From NCBI RefSeq assembly GCF_019457595.1, contig NZ_CP080419.1:3720001-3784000 (forward strand): a stretch of 64,000 nt of DNA. Direction: 5' to 3'. This DNA is from Shewanella psychrotolerans (lineage in GTDB: Bacteria > Pseudomonadota > Gammaproteobacteria > Enterobacterales > Shewanellaceae). Under the pieces are notes generated by a model that was given only the letters and a program-made list of their open reading frames with translations, did no database searches and was not told the DNA's origin. This document shows positions 18,252 to 27,688 of this stretch, in pieces. Within the stretch, counting starts at the first letter, position 1, and each line of letters opens with the position of its first letter. A program made the position numbers and the translations under genes.

Positions 18252-18638
18252 CACACAGTGTTAACCCCGCTCTTCTCTGCATATTTTCTATACATTTCAA
18301 TGCATTTATTAGCAAACAAACTACAATTTTAGCGTCTACTTATTAAGTTTTAGTTCAGTTTGACCTTCAACCCGATCTACCTCTTTATAAGTAGATGAAA
18401 AGCTAGGGTTTTACAAATTTAGTATTAATTTTGTACAAGGCGGTTAAATTGTTCACAAATTAGCTTTAAACCTAACGTGAATAGATAAAAATTTGATCTA
18501 CACCACAATTTTAATGACATAAAACTGTAAACTTCGAGCCAACTTTGTTACGAGAATGGACACTCGGAGCAAATTATAGAAACTATGTTAATAACCATTA
18601 AAAAATGGAAAAGAACTCAGTTCTTGGGAGCACAACAC
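18252..18638. other. Long AT-rich leader/promoter region of porin 2
   Basis: Together with the CRP-like site, about 450 bp without a gene. It is AT-rich with several TTTACAAATTTAG/TTGTTCACAAATTAG-like stretches but I could not identify a single convincing promoter pair. A long untranslated leader with post-transcriptional control, as known for enterobacterial porins, is possible. Confidence 0.4.
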
Positions 18639-19655
18639 ATGAAAAAATCTCTAATCTCTGCATCAATTGCATCTGTACTTACTCTAGCTTCATTCGGTGC
18701 GCTAGCCGATGGCCCAGGCTTCTACGGTCGTTTAGACCTTTCAGTTACAAACTCTGATACAGGTGTAACTACGCAAGAAGGCAAAGAAGGCACGGTTATC
18801 GAAAACAACTTCTCAAACCTTGGTGTTAAAGGTAGCGAAAAGATTTCTGACGGTGTAGATGTTATCTACCAAATGGAATTCCAAGTAGAGAATACTTCTT
18901 CTAAAGGCGACGTATTTAAAGCTCGTAACACTTTCCTAGGTCTTAAGAGCGCTGCAGGTACATTGCTTGTTGGTCGTAACGACACTGTTTTCAAACAGTC
19001 TGAAGGTGGCATCGACCTATTCGGTAACTCAAATGCCGATATCGACCGCTTAGTAGGCGGACAGACTCGTAGCGCTGACGGCTTCTGGTACTACTCACCA
19101 CGTATCGCTAACATTCTGACTATCAACGCTACTTACCTAATGGAAGACAACAACCAAGCTGGTGTTGAAGATCCAGAAAATCAGTATGCAGTCAGTGCAA
19201 CACTTGGTGACAAGAAGTTCAAAGAACAAAGCTACTACCTAGCATTCGCTTACAACAAAGGCATCTCTAACATTGATGCTTATCGTGGCGTGGTTCAAGT
19301 CAAGGTTGGCGACTTTAAAGTTGGCGGTCTGTTCCAAAACTCTGAAAGCATTGCTGATGGTTCTGAAGACAACAACACTTACCTAGTTAACCTAGCTTAC
19401 AACCTAAACGGCGTAAATCTAAAAGCTGAATATGGTGTAGATGAAGCAGGCTTCGGTAAGTACTCTAAGCAAGCTCAACAAGGTTCTGACATCAATGTGA
19501 CTAACTTCACCATCGGTGCTGACTACCGTGTAGCTAAGTCTACGCTAGTCTATGGCCACTATGCGATGTACGAAGGCGATTACAAAGTTGCTGGTCTTAA
19601 AACTGACCTAGCTGATGATGACATCTTCACTGTTGGTATTCGTTACGACTTCTAA
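18639..19655 (+). CDS. Gram-negative porin (paralogue 2, probably major porin)
   Basis: 338-residue porin paralogous to its left neighbour: signal peptide MKKSLISASIASVLTLASFGALA, mature start DGPGFYGRLDLSVTNSD, end IRYDF. The open frame runs 18 codons further upstream, but GGGAG nine bases before the ATG at 18639 and the signal peptide fix the start. Codons are strikingly uniform (GGT, AAC, CGT, GTT), the signature of a very highly expressed gene, unlike porin 1. Expected to form diffusion channels in the outer membrane. Confidence 0.94.
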   Translation: MKKSLISASIASVLTLASFGALADGPGFYGRLDLSVTNSDTGVTTQEGKEGTVIENNFSNLGVKGSEKISDGVDVIYQMEFQVENTSSKGDVFKARNTFLGLKSAAGTLLVGRNDTVFKQSEGGIDLFGNSNADIDRLVGGQTRSADGFWYYSPRIANILTINATYLMEDNNQAGVEDPENQYAVSATLGDKKFKEQSYYLAFAYNKGISNIDAYRGVVQVKVGDFKVGGLFQNSESIADGSEDNNTYLVNLAYNLNGVNLKAEYGVDEAGFGKYSKQAQQGSDINVTNFTIGADYRVAKSTLVYGHYAMYEGDYKVAGLKTDLADDDIFTVGIRYDF

Positions 19656-19680
19656 TCATCTTACCTAAGACATAGATGCT

Positions 19681-19708
19681 AAAAGGCGACCTAAGGTCGC
19701 CTTTTTTA
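19681..19708. terminator. Bidirectional terminator after porin 2 and tpm
   Basis: AAAAGGCGACC / GGTCGCCTTTT with loop TAA and T-runs on both strands; lies between convergent porin 2 and tpm. Confidence 0.88.
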
Positions 19709-19762
19709 TATCCTTAAAGTTAGTCATATTAATATCGCTAACTGATAAGAGCCCTAAATAAG

Positions 19763-20422
19763 TTAACCTTTACGAGTCAATCGATATACAGACTCAGTTA
19801 ACCAAGGCACCTGTTTTTTCACAAAGCTTGGATTGTCAGCCAGCACATCCTCGGTATGTAGCAGCTCAATCTCAAAATGCTCACTCATGTGCTCCATAAT
19901 CCAGTCGTTAGATACCGCAAATGGCGGGCCAGTTAGCGTCTCTTGAGGATAATCTAATGTAATAAGTAACCCTATACTCTTGGGAGGAAGAAGTTTCGCT
20001 AACTGCAGCACATATTGGCGGCGCATCTCATCTGGCCAGGCAATGAGTGCCGCCCTATCGTAAAAGGCCGAAATATCTTCCAATAGGTGAGCCGGTAAGG
20101 TAAATAGATCGCCCTGATAAATAGCGACTTGCTCTGTGCGATAAAGCGTATGATCCGCGAGTGCTTGAGCATCTACATCAAGCTGATTATCAGAAAAAAA
20201 CTGCTCAACTGCGGTTTGACTAAGCTCGCAGCCAACAACATCTAGCCCTTGCTCTGCGAGAAAACAGAGATCTAAACTCTTACCGCATAGCGGCACAAAA
20301 ACCTTGGCACCAGATTTAATATTTAACGAATCCCAATTATCGACTAATAAGGGATTAACCTCACCAAGGTGAAAGCCTATTTGCTGGGACGCCCATTTGT
20401 CATGCCAAAAACTTGGTTGCAT
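19763..20422 (-). CDS. tpm: Thiopurine S-methyltransferase (TPMT family)
   Basis: 219-residue SAM-dependent methyltransferase. Features of the bacterial Tpm family: N-terminal [14 protein letters not shown], the motif-I region [30 protein letters not shown] and [17 protein letters not shown]. Bacterial members methylate thiopurines and tellurite or selenite species; the natural substrate here is unknown. Monocistronic, convergent with the porin. Confidence 0.93.
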   Translation of the reverse strand: MQPSFWHDKWASQQIGFHLGEVNPLLVDNWDSLNIKSGAKVFVPLCGKSLDLCFLAEQGLDVVGCELSQTAVEQFFSDNQLDVDAQALADHTLYRTEQVAIYQGDLFTLPAHLLEDISAFYDRAALIAWPDEMRRQYVLQLAKLLPPKSIGLLITLDYPQETLTGPPFAVSNDWIMEHMSEHFEIELLHTEDVLADNPSFVKKQVPWLTESVYRLTRKG

Positions 20423-20519
20423 CTCTCACTCCATTTAACCTAATACGGTGAATATTCACCGTACTCTAATAGTAAGTGGCACTAGACGCAAAAAATCTTA
20501 TACAAATAACCGCTGGTCA

Positions 20520-20864
20520 TTACTGAGGGTTTAATACCTTCTGTACTCGCCTGAGCCAAACACAATTTTCGCATTCGCAGTTGCGTCTTGATAAATGATG
20601 TGGCGTGAGGCTCGAATCGATAAAGTCGACCGCGATGAGCAGTTGCTGCCTTAACTCTTGTACCGATTTTCGCTCAACAGCGACTAACTCGTCATTGTGG
20701 TTCATCCAAGTGCATTCCATCCCCTGGTGACAGTGGATGCATTGGGGGTCAGTGCTATTAAAGAAACCTGCATGGGGACAAAACTTCAGTTCCATCGACT
20801 GCACGATACGTTTTCTAGGATATTCCAACAGCTCAATTAATAGGGCTTTGTCAGGTTCCGTCAT
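20520..20864 (-). CDS. Conserved Cys-rich hypothetical protein
   Basis: 114 residues, no signal peptide. Seven cysteines in clusters (CPHAGF, CIHCHQGMEC, CECENC) with nearby histidines suggest a zinc- or metal-binding knuckle; a helical stretch (VQELRQQLLIAVDFID) lies between them. Start at ATG 20864 is favoured by AGGAGGG upstream over ATG 20882. I do not recognise the family. It stands alone, divergent from the kinase gene. Confidence 0.65.
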   Translation of the reverse strand: MTEPDKALLIELLEYPRKRIVQSMELKFCPHAGFFNSTDPQCIHCHQGMECTWMNHNDELVAVERKSVQELRQQLLIAVDFIDSSLTPHHLSRRNCECENCVWLRRVQKVLNPQ

Positions 20865-20954
20865 CACACCCTCCTCACTCATCGGGTATTACTCTTTATT
20901 TAGAGGCTTAATTTTATATTAGCTTCAGGTTACCTTTATGTGTATGTAGCAGGA

Positions 20955-20968
20955 TTGATGTAGGTCAA
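20955..20968. promoter_or_regulatory. FNR-like site in the kinase upstream region
   Basis: TTGAT-GTAG-GTCAA matches nine of ten FNR consensus positions, between the Cys-rich gene and the kinase gene, about 75 bp before the kinase -10. By itself weak evidence. Confidence 0.3.
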
Positions 20969-21020
20969 TATCTACAACGAAAATATCGGTTAGGGCTCAC
21001 AGTGATGAAAAATCTAGCTA

Positions 21021-21050
21021 TTGTGCACTAGACCGTGTTCTTGCTATAAA
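21021..21050 (+). promoter_or_regulatory. Promoter of the Ser/Thr kinase-like gene
   Basis: TTGTGC, 18-bp spacer, then TATAAA preceded by TGC (extended -10). The start codon at 21070 would leave a leader of only about 12 nt. Confidence 0.5.
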
Positions 21051-21069
21051 AACATATCGATTTGTAAAG

Positions 21070-22908
21070 ATGTCACTCATGCCTAATTCAAGCAATCCAA
21101 CACCAGAGTTGCAGCACTTTTATATCTCAGAAGAGCAATCAATTTATCTATTGAAGGCCGATGATGCTCGTAAACACAGAGCATGGATTCGTTTGTGTAA
21201 ACAGCAATTAACTAAGTTGGGTTACAGCGACATTGAGTTAGTCGGTAAAGGCGCTTATGGCTTTGTATTTGCTGGAGTAGATAAGCAGCACAATGCCCAT
21301 GTCTTTAAATTTTCTCGACTGACGTTACCGCAACATATTCAAGATCGCTTAGAAGAGGAAGCCTTCATGCTATCTCAGGTGATCCACCCCAATGTGCCTC
21401 CCGTGATTAAATTCGAGCACGTCGGTAAGCAAGGTATTTTAGTCATGGCGAGAGCGCCGGGTGAAGATCTCGACAAGCTTTGTAAACGTCTCGGCGCACT
21501 CCCCGTAGGCATAGTTGTTAGTATCGCCCGTCAACTCGCTCATATATTGCATTATCTGCACAATGGTCGTCCGTTAGTCCACGGAGACATTAAGCCATCA
21601 AACCTTGTCTATGATATGAAAACCAATCATCTATCCTTGATCGACTGGGGATCAGCGGTTTTTGCCCAGCGTGATGGCAATGGCAATCCAGTCAATGGCA
21701 ATGTTATGGATCTGCTATCGAGCGATCAACAACATACCAACGCCCGTATGGGCGATGTCTATTTTATTGGCGATGAGCAACTCAATGGCGCGCTCTCAAG
21801 CCCAAGGTTTGATGAACAAGGTGCAGCCGCAACGCTATACGCATTAGCTTCAGGTCAAGCCAGTCGCTTTGGTAGTAAGGTTATTCCTGCCACCAGCATC
21901 GGCTTACCCATAGAGTTGGCAAAAACCTTGGACGGCATGCTCAGTGATGACCCTGTCACTCGAAACAAGGCGGGCGATTATTTTCTTAAAAGCATGGCTC
22001 ATAGTCATAGATTGCATCTTCCCGAGTTACCAAAACCACCGCTACAAGCCGAGATCCCCGTATGGGAACTTGCTCGTGGCAAAGACGTTGAAACCGTGAC
22101 TTACAGCTCCAGAAAGTCCTTCCTGAAAGAACACAACGCGGATGATCCCATTGCTAAAATGGACGATCTGCAATTAGAGAAATATTATCGCAATTTTATG
22201 GCTGGAATGGGCGATACAGAAAAGGGGTTCATCGCCGCTGTCGGTCGTGTAGGACAATACTCGCTTATGGGGGGAATTGCGATTCACTGGCAAGAGTCAG
22301 GGGTATTTATCGACTCAAACCTTGCAACTTACAATAGCGAAGAAAAACCCGCTTTAATACTCGCGGTCAACAACATGGTGACGTTAGCGAGAGGGATCCG
22401 CCGTATCGGCGTATTTAAAGCCTGCTTCTTTAATGCAAAAGACACATTACATTTAGAGCGAAGCGATATTAATCAACCATTTAAGCCCAGCCCAGAGCAG
22501 CAACTGCCTTTCGAAGTTGGTGATGTACCGTCGCTGGAAGACAAGTCGAGATTACATTCTTACTTTGAGGATGGACGCGATCCCGATGAAAACCTCGAAC
22601 TACCAAAAGAGATCATGACCGAACTCGGTTGGATAAACCAGATCCATCATACTGGATGTATCATTTTCGAAGTGCTTCCCAAGCATATGAAGATCCACAG
22701 TTACCTTAGGCTACTCAACCCTAGAAAACAGGCCGCGTTTCGCGCTAGCCTAGATCGTATTCTCAGCCACGTCGATAAAATACAAGGAAAAGGGGTATCT
22801 GGTTTTATGAAGCTACCATACAAAAACACTCGCCGCTTCAACCATATAGATAGAAAACCTGATTTTTTCTATCCCAAGAACCCCAAAGCGATTAAAAATG
22901 AAGTTTAA
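21070..22908 (+). CDS. Eukaryotic-like Ser/Thr protein kinase with unknown C-terminal domain
   Basis: 612-residue cytoplasmic protein. Kinase domain about residues 50-320: glycine loop VGKGAYGFVF (from 58), lysine in HVFKFSR, catalytic loop HGDIKPSN (H171, D173, K175, N178) and the metal motif as DWG (D192) in place of DFG. All catalytic residues are present, so activity is plausible despite HGD for HRD. The C-terminal 290 residues carry no recognised domain and no membrane segment (unlike PknB types with PASTA repeats). No phosphatase or FHA gene adjoins. The C-terminus is convergent with fxsA, overlapping it by 4 bp. Substrate unknown. Confidence 0.85.
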   Translation: MSLMPNSSNPTPELQHFYISEEQSIYLLKADDARKHRAWIRLCKQQLTKLGYSDIELVGKGAYGFVFAGVDKQHNAHVFKFSRLTLPQHIQDRLEEEAFMLSQVIHPNVPPVIKFEHVGKQGILVMARAPGEDLDKLCKRLGALPVGIVVSIARQLAHILHYLHNGRPLVHGDIKPSNLVYDMKTNHLSLIDWGSAVFAQRDGNGNPVNGNVMDLLSSDQQHTNARMGDVYFIGDEQLNGALSSPRFDEQGAAATLYALASGQASRFGSKVIPATSIGLPIELAKTLDGMLSDDPVTRNKAGDYFLKSMAHSHRLHLPELPKPPLQAEIPVWELARGKDVETVTYSSRKSFLKEHNADDPIAKMDDLQLEKYYRNFMAGMGDTEKGFIAAVGRVGQYSLMGGIAIHWQESGVFIDSNLATYNSEEKPALILAVNNMVTLARGIRRIGVFKACFFNAKDTLHLERSDINQPFKPSPEQQLPFEVGDVPSLEDKSRLHSYFEDGRDPDENLELPKEIMTELGWINQIHHTGCIIFEVLPKHMKIHSYLRLLNPRKQAAFRASLDRILSHVDKIQGKGVSGFMKLPYKNTRRFNHIDRKPDFFYPKNPKAIKNEV

Positions 22909-23462
22909 ACTTTAGGATCCTTCTTGTCGTCTAGCTGATGTGACTCCTCTTTTTTTTCTGATGGGTCGGGCTTACGTTCAAAGTCACCATCGAAGGTATT
23001 GCCATCATCACGAGTAAAAGGATCATCGCCAAATGGGGAGCGACCATTTTTTGAACCAAATCCACCGGCACCAAATCCCGCTTGAAAACCACCTTGGCTA
23101 CTTACCTTTAATTGCATGCGCTTGTATAAAAAACCAGCGACTGGAACTCGAGTTATCGGCGTTAACAACAATAGACCGATAAAGTCAGTTACAAAGCCAG
23201 GGATAAGTAACAGCAATCCTGCTACAGCCAACATCATACCTTCGACAATCTCTTGCCCAGGCGCTTCGCCTCTAGCCAACTTTTGCTGCACCTGCATCAA
23301 GGTGCTTATTCCTTGACTGCGCACCAAAGACACCCCAACCACTGCTGTAAATAACACGAGACCAACGGTCGTCCAACTCCCTAGCGACTCGCCTACACGG
23401 ATCAGTACATTCAACTCAATAACGGGCACGAGCACAAAAATAATTAGTAGAATAAAAAACAC
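22905..23462 (-). CDS. fxsA: FxsA family membrane protein
   Basis: 185-residue inner-membrane protein with the FxsA core: N-terminal VPVIELNVLIRVGESLG followed by membrane helices (about 28-50 and 75-100) and GIxxLxxVQQ. E. coli FxsA relieves exclusion of phage T7 by the F plasmid when overproduced; normal role unknown. The C-terminus from about residue 125 is a Gly-rich then strongly charged tail. In E. coli fxsA is beside cutA and dsbD, and the same clustering is seen here with cutA-dsbD divergent. Confidence 0.9.
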   Translation of the reverse strand: MFFILLIIFVLVPVIELNVLIRVGESLGSWTTVGLVLFTAVVGVSLVRSQGISTLMQVQQKLARGEAPGQEIVEGMMLAVAGLLLLIPGFVTDFIGLLLLTPITRVPVAGFLYKRMQLKVSSQGGFQAGFGAGGFGSKNGRSPFGDDPFTRDDGNTFDGDFERKPDPSEKKEESHQLDDKKDPKV

Positions 23463-23735
23463 ACTGACCTCGCAAAAGAAAATTTTTCTTAATTCATTGA
23501 AAACTAAATGGGGGCAATCTGGTCTACTTTCAAGCTAGTCGATAAAAACCGCGGTTTCAACTCGGCTAAGCTAACTTGGATAAGCTCACTATTTTAGTCA
23601 TAGCTTAATGCAAGACAACGGTAAAAGACGTAAAGTATCCCACAGCATTCATCCCGATGAGACTGATAGGATGAAGTTTACACTCTTTGACTTAAAACAG
23701 CTTTAAAACCCAATGCGAGAAAGACGATCGACATC
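23463..23735. other. Divergent intergenic region between fxsA and cutA
   Basis: 273 bp without a gene. It must hold promoters for both directions; no unambiguous -35/-10 pair or operator was found. Confidence 0.4.
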
Positions 23736-24059
23736 ATGCATAACAGCTATTTATTAGTCATAACAACGTGCCCAGATAAAGAGATTGCAGGCAATATCGC
23801 GCGGGCATTAGTGAGCGCTAAACTTGCGGCGTGCGTACAGATATCATCGCCTGTGATCTCTGTTTACTCATGGCAGGACGAGTTATGCCAAGAGCCAGAG
23901 TTTTCATTGCAGATCAAATGTCATAGCCAACATTATAATGAGATCGCCAAACTGATACTCTCCATGCATCCCTATGATGTACCGGAGCTTATCGCCTTGG
24001 AAATCGCTAACGGCTCTCCTGCTTATTTAGATTGGATAAAAGAAACCACACAAATATGA
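23736..24059 (+). CDS. cutA: Divalent-cation tolerance protein CutA
   Basis: 107-residue trimeric ferredoxin-like protein. Characteristic TTCPDKEIAGNIARALVSAKLAACVQI near the N-terminus and YSWQDELCQEPEFSLQIKC plus MHPYDVPELIAL further on. Originally linked to copper tolerance in E. coli, though part of that phenotype belongs to the downstream dsbD. Its stop overlaps the dsbD start by ATGA. Confidence 0.94.
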   Translation: MHNSYLLVITTCPDKEIAGNIARALVSAKLAACVQISSPVISVYSWQDELCQEPEFSLQIKCHSQHYNEIAKLILSMHPYDVPELIALEIANGSPAYLDWIKETTQI

Positions 24060-25882
24060 AAAAAATACTGTTCCTTTTTCTCTCGTCACTGTTATTACTT
24101 GCCCCCGCGGTTCAAAGTGAAGGCATTTTCAGCAGTAATAAATTTGGCTTTCTAAAAGACGAACCTAAGTTGATGCCCGTCGATCAAGCTTTTGTATTCG
24201 ACTTTAAGCAAGAGGGTGAGCAAGTCAAAGTCAGCTGGGTTATCGCCGATGGTTACTACATGTATCGCGATAAGCTTAAATTTGAAGCCGATGGCGCGAC
24301 TCTAGGCGAAATACACTTGCCCCGCGGCAAGGCGCATACCGATGACTACTTTGGCGAGCAAGAGGTCTATTACTCTTATGTAGAAGTCCCTATCGCTATC
24401 AAACAAGCCTCTAGTGAAGGTACGCTGAACGTCACTTTTATGGGCTGTGCCGAGGGAAAACTCTGTTATCCACCAACCAAACGCAGCGCTGTCTTAGCTG
24501 AAGTCGTGGCAAACGACGGTGTACTGCCAGCTGCAGAGGCAAGCGCGAGCCAGAGCTTATCTACGCCCTCATCTGCCCAGCAAGCGACGACAACACCGAT
24601 CACAGAGCAAGACACTCTGAGTCAGATGTTGGCTAATGACAGTCTTTTATGGACCTTAGTGATTTTCTTTGGCTTAGGCATCGGCCTCGCCTTGACCCCA
24701 TGTGTATTTCCTATGTATCCCATTTTGTCAGGGATTATTGTCGGTCAAGGGGAGAAACTGTCAACTCGCAAAGCATTTACCCTCTCAATGGTTTATGTTC
24801 AAGGTATGGCTATTACCTACTCCCTACTTGGGTTAGTGGTGGCCTCTGCGGGAATGAAGTATCAAGCCGCCCTGCAACACCCTGCCGTGTTAGTGGTACT
24901 GGCTATTTTGTTCTTCGTGCTCAGTTTATCAATGTTTGGTCTTTATGACTTAAAACTGCCATCGAGCTGGCAGGAGAAGATGAATCGCTTCTCCAACAAC
25001 CAGAAAGGCGGCAATATCGCTGGTGTGTTTATCATGGGGATCATCTCGGGCTTAGTCGCCTCTCCATGCACCACTGCACCGCTTTCAGGCGCACTCGTCT
25101 ACGTGGCACAAACGGGCGACCTAATGCAGGGGTTCTTAGCCCTTTATGTCCTTAGTATGGGAATGGGGCTTCCTCTATTAATCATTGGTTCATCTGGCGG
25201 CAAGCTTTTACCAAGAGCGGGTGCGTGGATGGATATCATCAAGACCATTTTTGGTTTCCTATTAATCGCGGTATCAATTGTCATGCTCGGCCGTATCTGG
25301 ACAGGTTTAGTGTCAGATCTACTTTGGGCTTTATGGGGCATTGCACTTGCTGGCTACTTAATGCATCAAAATAAGCTGACTGAGTTTAACTGGAAACAAA
25401 CGGTTCGCTCGGTAACGCTATTGCTGATGCTATTGGCAAGCTTCTCCTATGGCTTTCAAGCGGTAATGAATAGCTTAGGTTTTCAATCTCACACCCTAAG
25501 CAGTGAGGGTCACGGAGTCACTCACAAAACCATTAAGTCTGTTGCCGATCTCGAAGCAGAAGTCGCTGCAGCAAAAGCCCAAGGCAGACCAGTAATGCTG
25601 GATCTTTATGCTGATTGGTGCGTTGCTTGTAAAGAGTTTGAAAACATTACCTTTAAAGATCCGGCGGTTCAACAACGTCTATCACAGATGATTTTTTTAC
25701 AAGCCGATGTAACCAAGAGCGATGCGATTGACGTTGAACTGCTAGAACACTACAACGTATTAGGACTGCCAACACTACTCATGTTTGATGCAAGCGGTGA
25801 GCTACGTGATGAACTCAGGGTAACAGGCTTTATGAAGCCCGAAGCCTTTGCAGCCCATTTAGATCTGTTACTCGCTAAATAG
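24056..25882 (+). CDS. dsbD: Thiol:disulfide interchange protein DsbD
   Basis: 608 residues. Moves electrons from cytoplasmic thioredoxin to periplasmic DsbC, DsbE and related proteins. Signal peptide, periplasmic alpha domain with the Cys pair C131/C138 (CAEGKLC), eight-helix membrane core with C216 (LTPCVFP) and C338 (ASPCTTAP), and a C-terminal thioredoxin-like domain with WCVAC (C522/C525). Start at ATG 24056 overlaps the cutA stop, indicating coupling; the open frame begins nine codons earlier inside cutA. A clear terminator follows. Also needed for c-type cytochrome maturation, important in Shewanella-like respirers. Confidence 0.96.
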   Translation: MKKILFLFLSSLLLLAPAVQSEGIFSSNKFGFLKDEPKLMPVDQAFVFDFKQEGEQVKVSWVIADGYYMYRDKLKFEADGATLGEIHLPRGKAHTDDYFGEQEVYYSYVEVPIAIKQASSEGTLNVTFMGCAEGKLCYPPTKRSAVLAEVVANDGVLPAAEASASQSLSTPSSAQQATTTPITEQDTLSQMLANDSLLWTLVIFFGLGIGLALTPCVFPMYPILSGIIVGQGEKLSTRKAFTLSMVYVQGMAITYSLLGLVVASAGMKYQAALQHPAVLVVLAILFFVLSLSMFGLYDLKLPSSWQEKMNRFSNNQKGGNIAGVFIMGIISGLVASPCTTAPLSGALVYVAQTGDLMQGFLALYVLSMGMGLPLLIIGSSGGKLLPRAGAWMDIIKTIFGFLLIAVSIVMLGRIWTGLVSDLLWALWGIALAGYLMHQNKLTEFNWKQTVRSVTLLLMLLASFSYGFQAVMNSLGFQSHTLSSEGHGVTHKTIKSVADLEAEVAAAKAQGRPVMLDLYADWCVACKEFENITFKDPAVQQRLSQMIFLQADVTKSDAIDVELLEHYNVLGLPTLLMFDASGELRDELRVTGFMKPEAFAAHLDLLLAK

Positions 25883-25904
25883 CGCAATGATTTAACATCA
25901 ACTT

Positions 25905-25930
25905 AAGCCTCCTTCGGGAGGCTTTTTGTT
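25905..25930 (+). terminator. Terminator after dsbD
   Basis: AGCCTCC / GGAGGCT stem closed by a stable TTCG tetraloop, followed by TTTTT. Confidence 0.92.
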
Positions 25931-26059
25931 GTTAGCTTATCTTGTCCTCTATGGCAAAAGTATTATTTAACGCCGATTTTTTTCATTTATAGTTAACAGA
26001 AATCTTATACAATAAGAGATAGTTAACGCCACTCTCACCCCCTATTTCGAAGGAGTCAC

Positions 26060-27688
26060 ATGGAACCCGCCATTCTTATTATCACTTTAGTCTGCGGAAT
26101 GTTGGTAAGTCGCGTAGGACTACCACCACTAATTGGCTATTTAGTGGCGGGGTTTGTACTGTTTCTTTTTGGTGTGCAAGAGGAAAGTCTGCCACTGTTA
26201 GAGCAATTAGCTAATCTTGGTGTAACTCTGCTACTGTTCGCTATTGGCTTAAAGCTGGATATAAAGAGCTTACTCAAAGCCGAGGTGTGGGCGGGATCGA
26301 GTCTTCACTTAATAGGCTCGATTCTTTTCCTCGTGCCGCTTCTTAAGCTGCTCGGACTATTAGGCCTTGAACAGCTAACAGGTCTTGAGTGGAATCAATT
26401 GGCCTTATTGGCCTTTGCATTGAGTTTTTCCAGTACCATTTTCGCGGTCAAAGTGCTTGAAGATAAAGGTGATATGCAATCACTTTATGGTCGTGTCGCT
26501 ATTGGTATTTTGATCATGCAAGATATCTTCGCGGTACTCTTCTTGACCATATCTAAAGGTGATATCCCCTCTATTTGGGCGCTGAGCTTATTGCTTCTGC
26601 CCTTTGCCAAACCCCTTATCTACAAGGCATTCGATCGTGTCGGCCATGGTGAGCTGTTAGTCTTATTCGGATTGGTTATGGCCTTAGTGGTGGGCGCAGG
26701 CTTATTTGAACTGGTCGGCCTAAAACCTGATCTGGGGGCCTTGATTGTCGGTATCTTACTCGCGGGACATCCAAAATCATCGGAGCTTGCTAAGTCGCTA
26801 TTTTATTTCAAAGAACTATTCTTAGTGGCCTTCTTCTTAACGGTTGGCCTCAATGGACTACCTAGCTTCTCTGATATCGGGCTCGCCGCCCTGTTGGTAC
26901 TTATTGTACCGATTAAAATTGTGCTGTTTTTATACCTACTGACCTACTTTAAACTGCGCTCGCGCACCTCACTAATGACCTCTTTTAATTTAGGTAACTA
27001 TAGTGAATTTGGTCTTATTGTCGCTGCTGTAGCCATTAATAAAGGTTGGTTACCTGCCCAGTGGATGATCATTTTAGCAGTTGCTTTGAGCTTAAGCTTT
27101 TTATTCGCAGCGCCACTTAACACAGCCTCAAACAGGTTATACCAACGTTTCCAATCAGGATTACGCAAATTAGAACGTCACCCATTACACCCAGAGGATC
27201 GTCAGATCCCTGTGGGTAATCCGCGCTTTCTCATTTTAGGTATGGGACGAATTGGTAGCGGTGCCTATGATGAACTAGCCAATAAATTCAGTGGTGACAT
27301 TTTAGGTATTGAACATAAGCAGGAGTTAGTCGATTTCCACCGCAACGAAGGACGTAATGTTGTTAAGGGGGATGCATCCGATACTGACTTTTGGGAGAAA
27401 CTTGAGCATGCGCCAAATTTAGAGCTAGTCTTGCTTGCCATGCCACACCATGCAGGAAACCTATTTGCAGTTGAACAACTTAAACGATTAAATTATCAAG
27501 GAAAATTAAGTGCCATTGTGCAATATAGTGAAGATGCAGTGCAACTTAAGGAATCGGGAGTGCATAGCGTATTTAATCTCTATGAAGCGGCTGGTGCTGG
27601 TTTCGTTGATCATGTAATCCAGGAGCTTGAGTCGGGTAAACAACATGAAGCCGACATCAATATCGAAGAGCCAACCCATGCTAGCTAA
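26060..27688 (+). CDS. CPA2-family monovalent cation:proton antiporter (KefC/YbaL type)
   Basis: 542-residue inner-membrane transporter. Twelve or so membrane helices in the first about 370 residues, then a cytoplasmic TrkA-N/RCK domain beginning RFLILGMGRIGSGAYDEL, a Rossmann GxGxxG. No C-terminal TrkA-C domain. Resembles YbaL/RosB/KefC proteins that exchange K+ or Na+ for H+; ion and gating ligand cannot be decided. AAGGAG before the ATG. Separate from the gal genes downstream. Confidence 0.88.
   Translation: MEPAILIITLVCGMLVSRVGLPPLIGYLVAGFVLFLFGVQEESLPLLEQLANLGVTLLLFAIGLKLDIKSLLKAEVWAGSSLHLIGSILFLVPLLKLLGLLGLEQLTGLEWNQLALLAFALSFSSTIFAVKVLEDKGDMQSLYGRVAIGILIMQDIFAVLFLTISKGDIPSIWALSLLLLPFAKPLIYKAFDRVGHGELLVLFGLVMALVVGAGLFELVGLKPDLGALIVGILLAGHPKSSELAKSLFYFKELFLVAFFLTVGLNGLPSFSDIGLAALLVLIVPIKIVLFLYLLTYFKLRSRTSLMTSFNLGNYSEFGLIVAAVAINKGWLPAQWMIILAVALSLSFLFAAPLNTASNRLYQRFQSGLRKLERHPLHPEDRQIPVGNPRFLILGMGRIGSGAYDELANKFSGDILGIEHKQELVDFHRNEGRNVVKGDASDTDFWEKLEHAPNLELVLLAMPHHAGNLFAVEQLKRLNYQGKLSAIVQYSEDAVQLKESGVHSVFNLYEAAGAGFVDHVIQELESGKQHEADINIEEPTHAS

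Noticed and set aside
18585..18638. 18-residue N-terminal extension of porin 2
   Set aside because: It would place a charged stretch before the signal peptide; GGGAG precedes the ATG at 18639.
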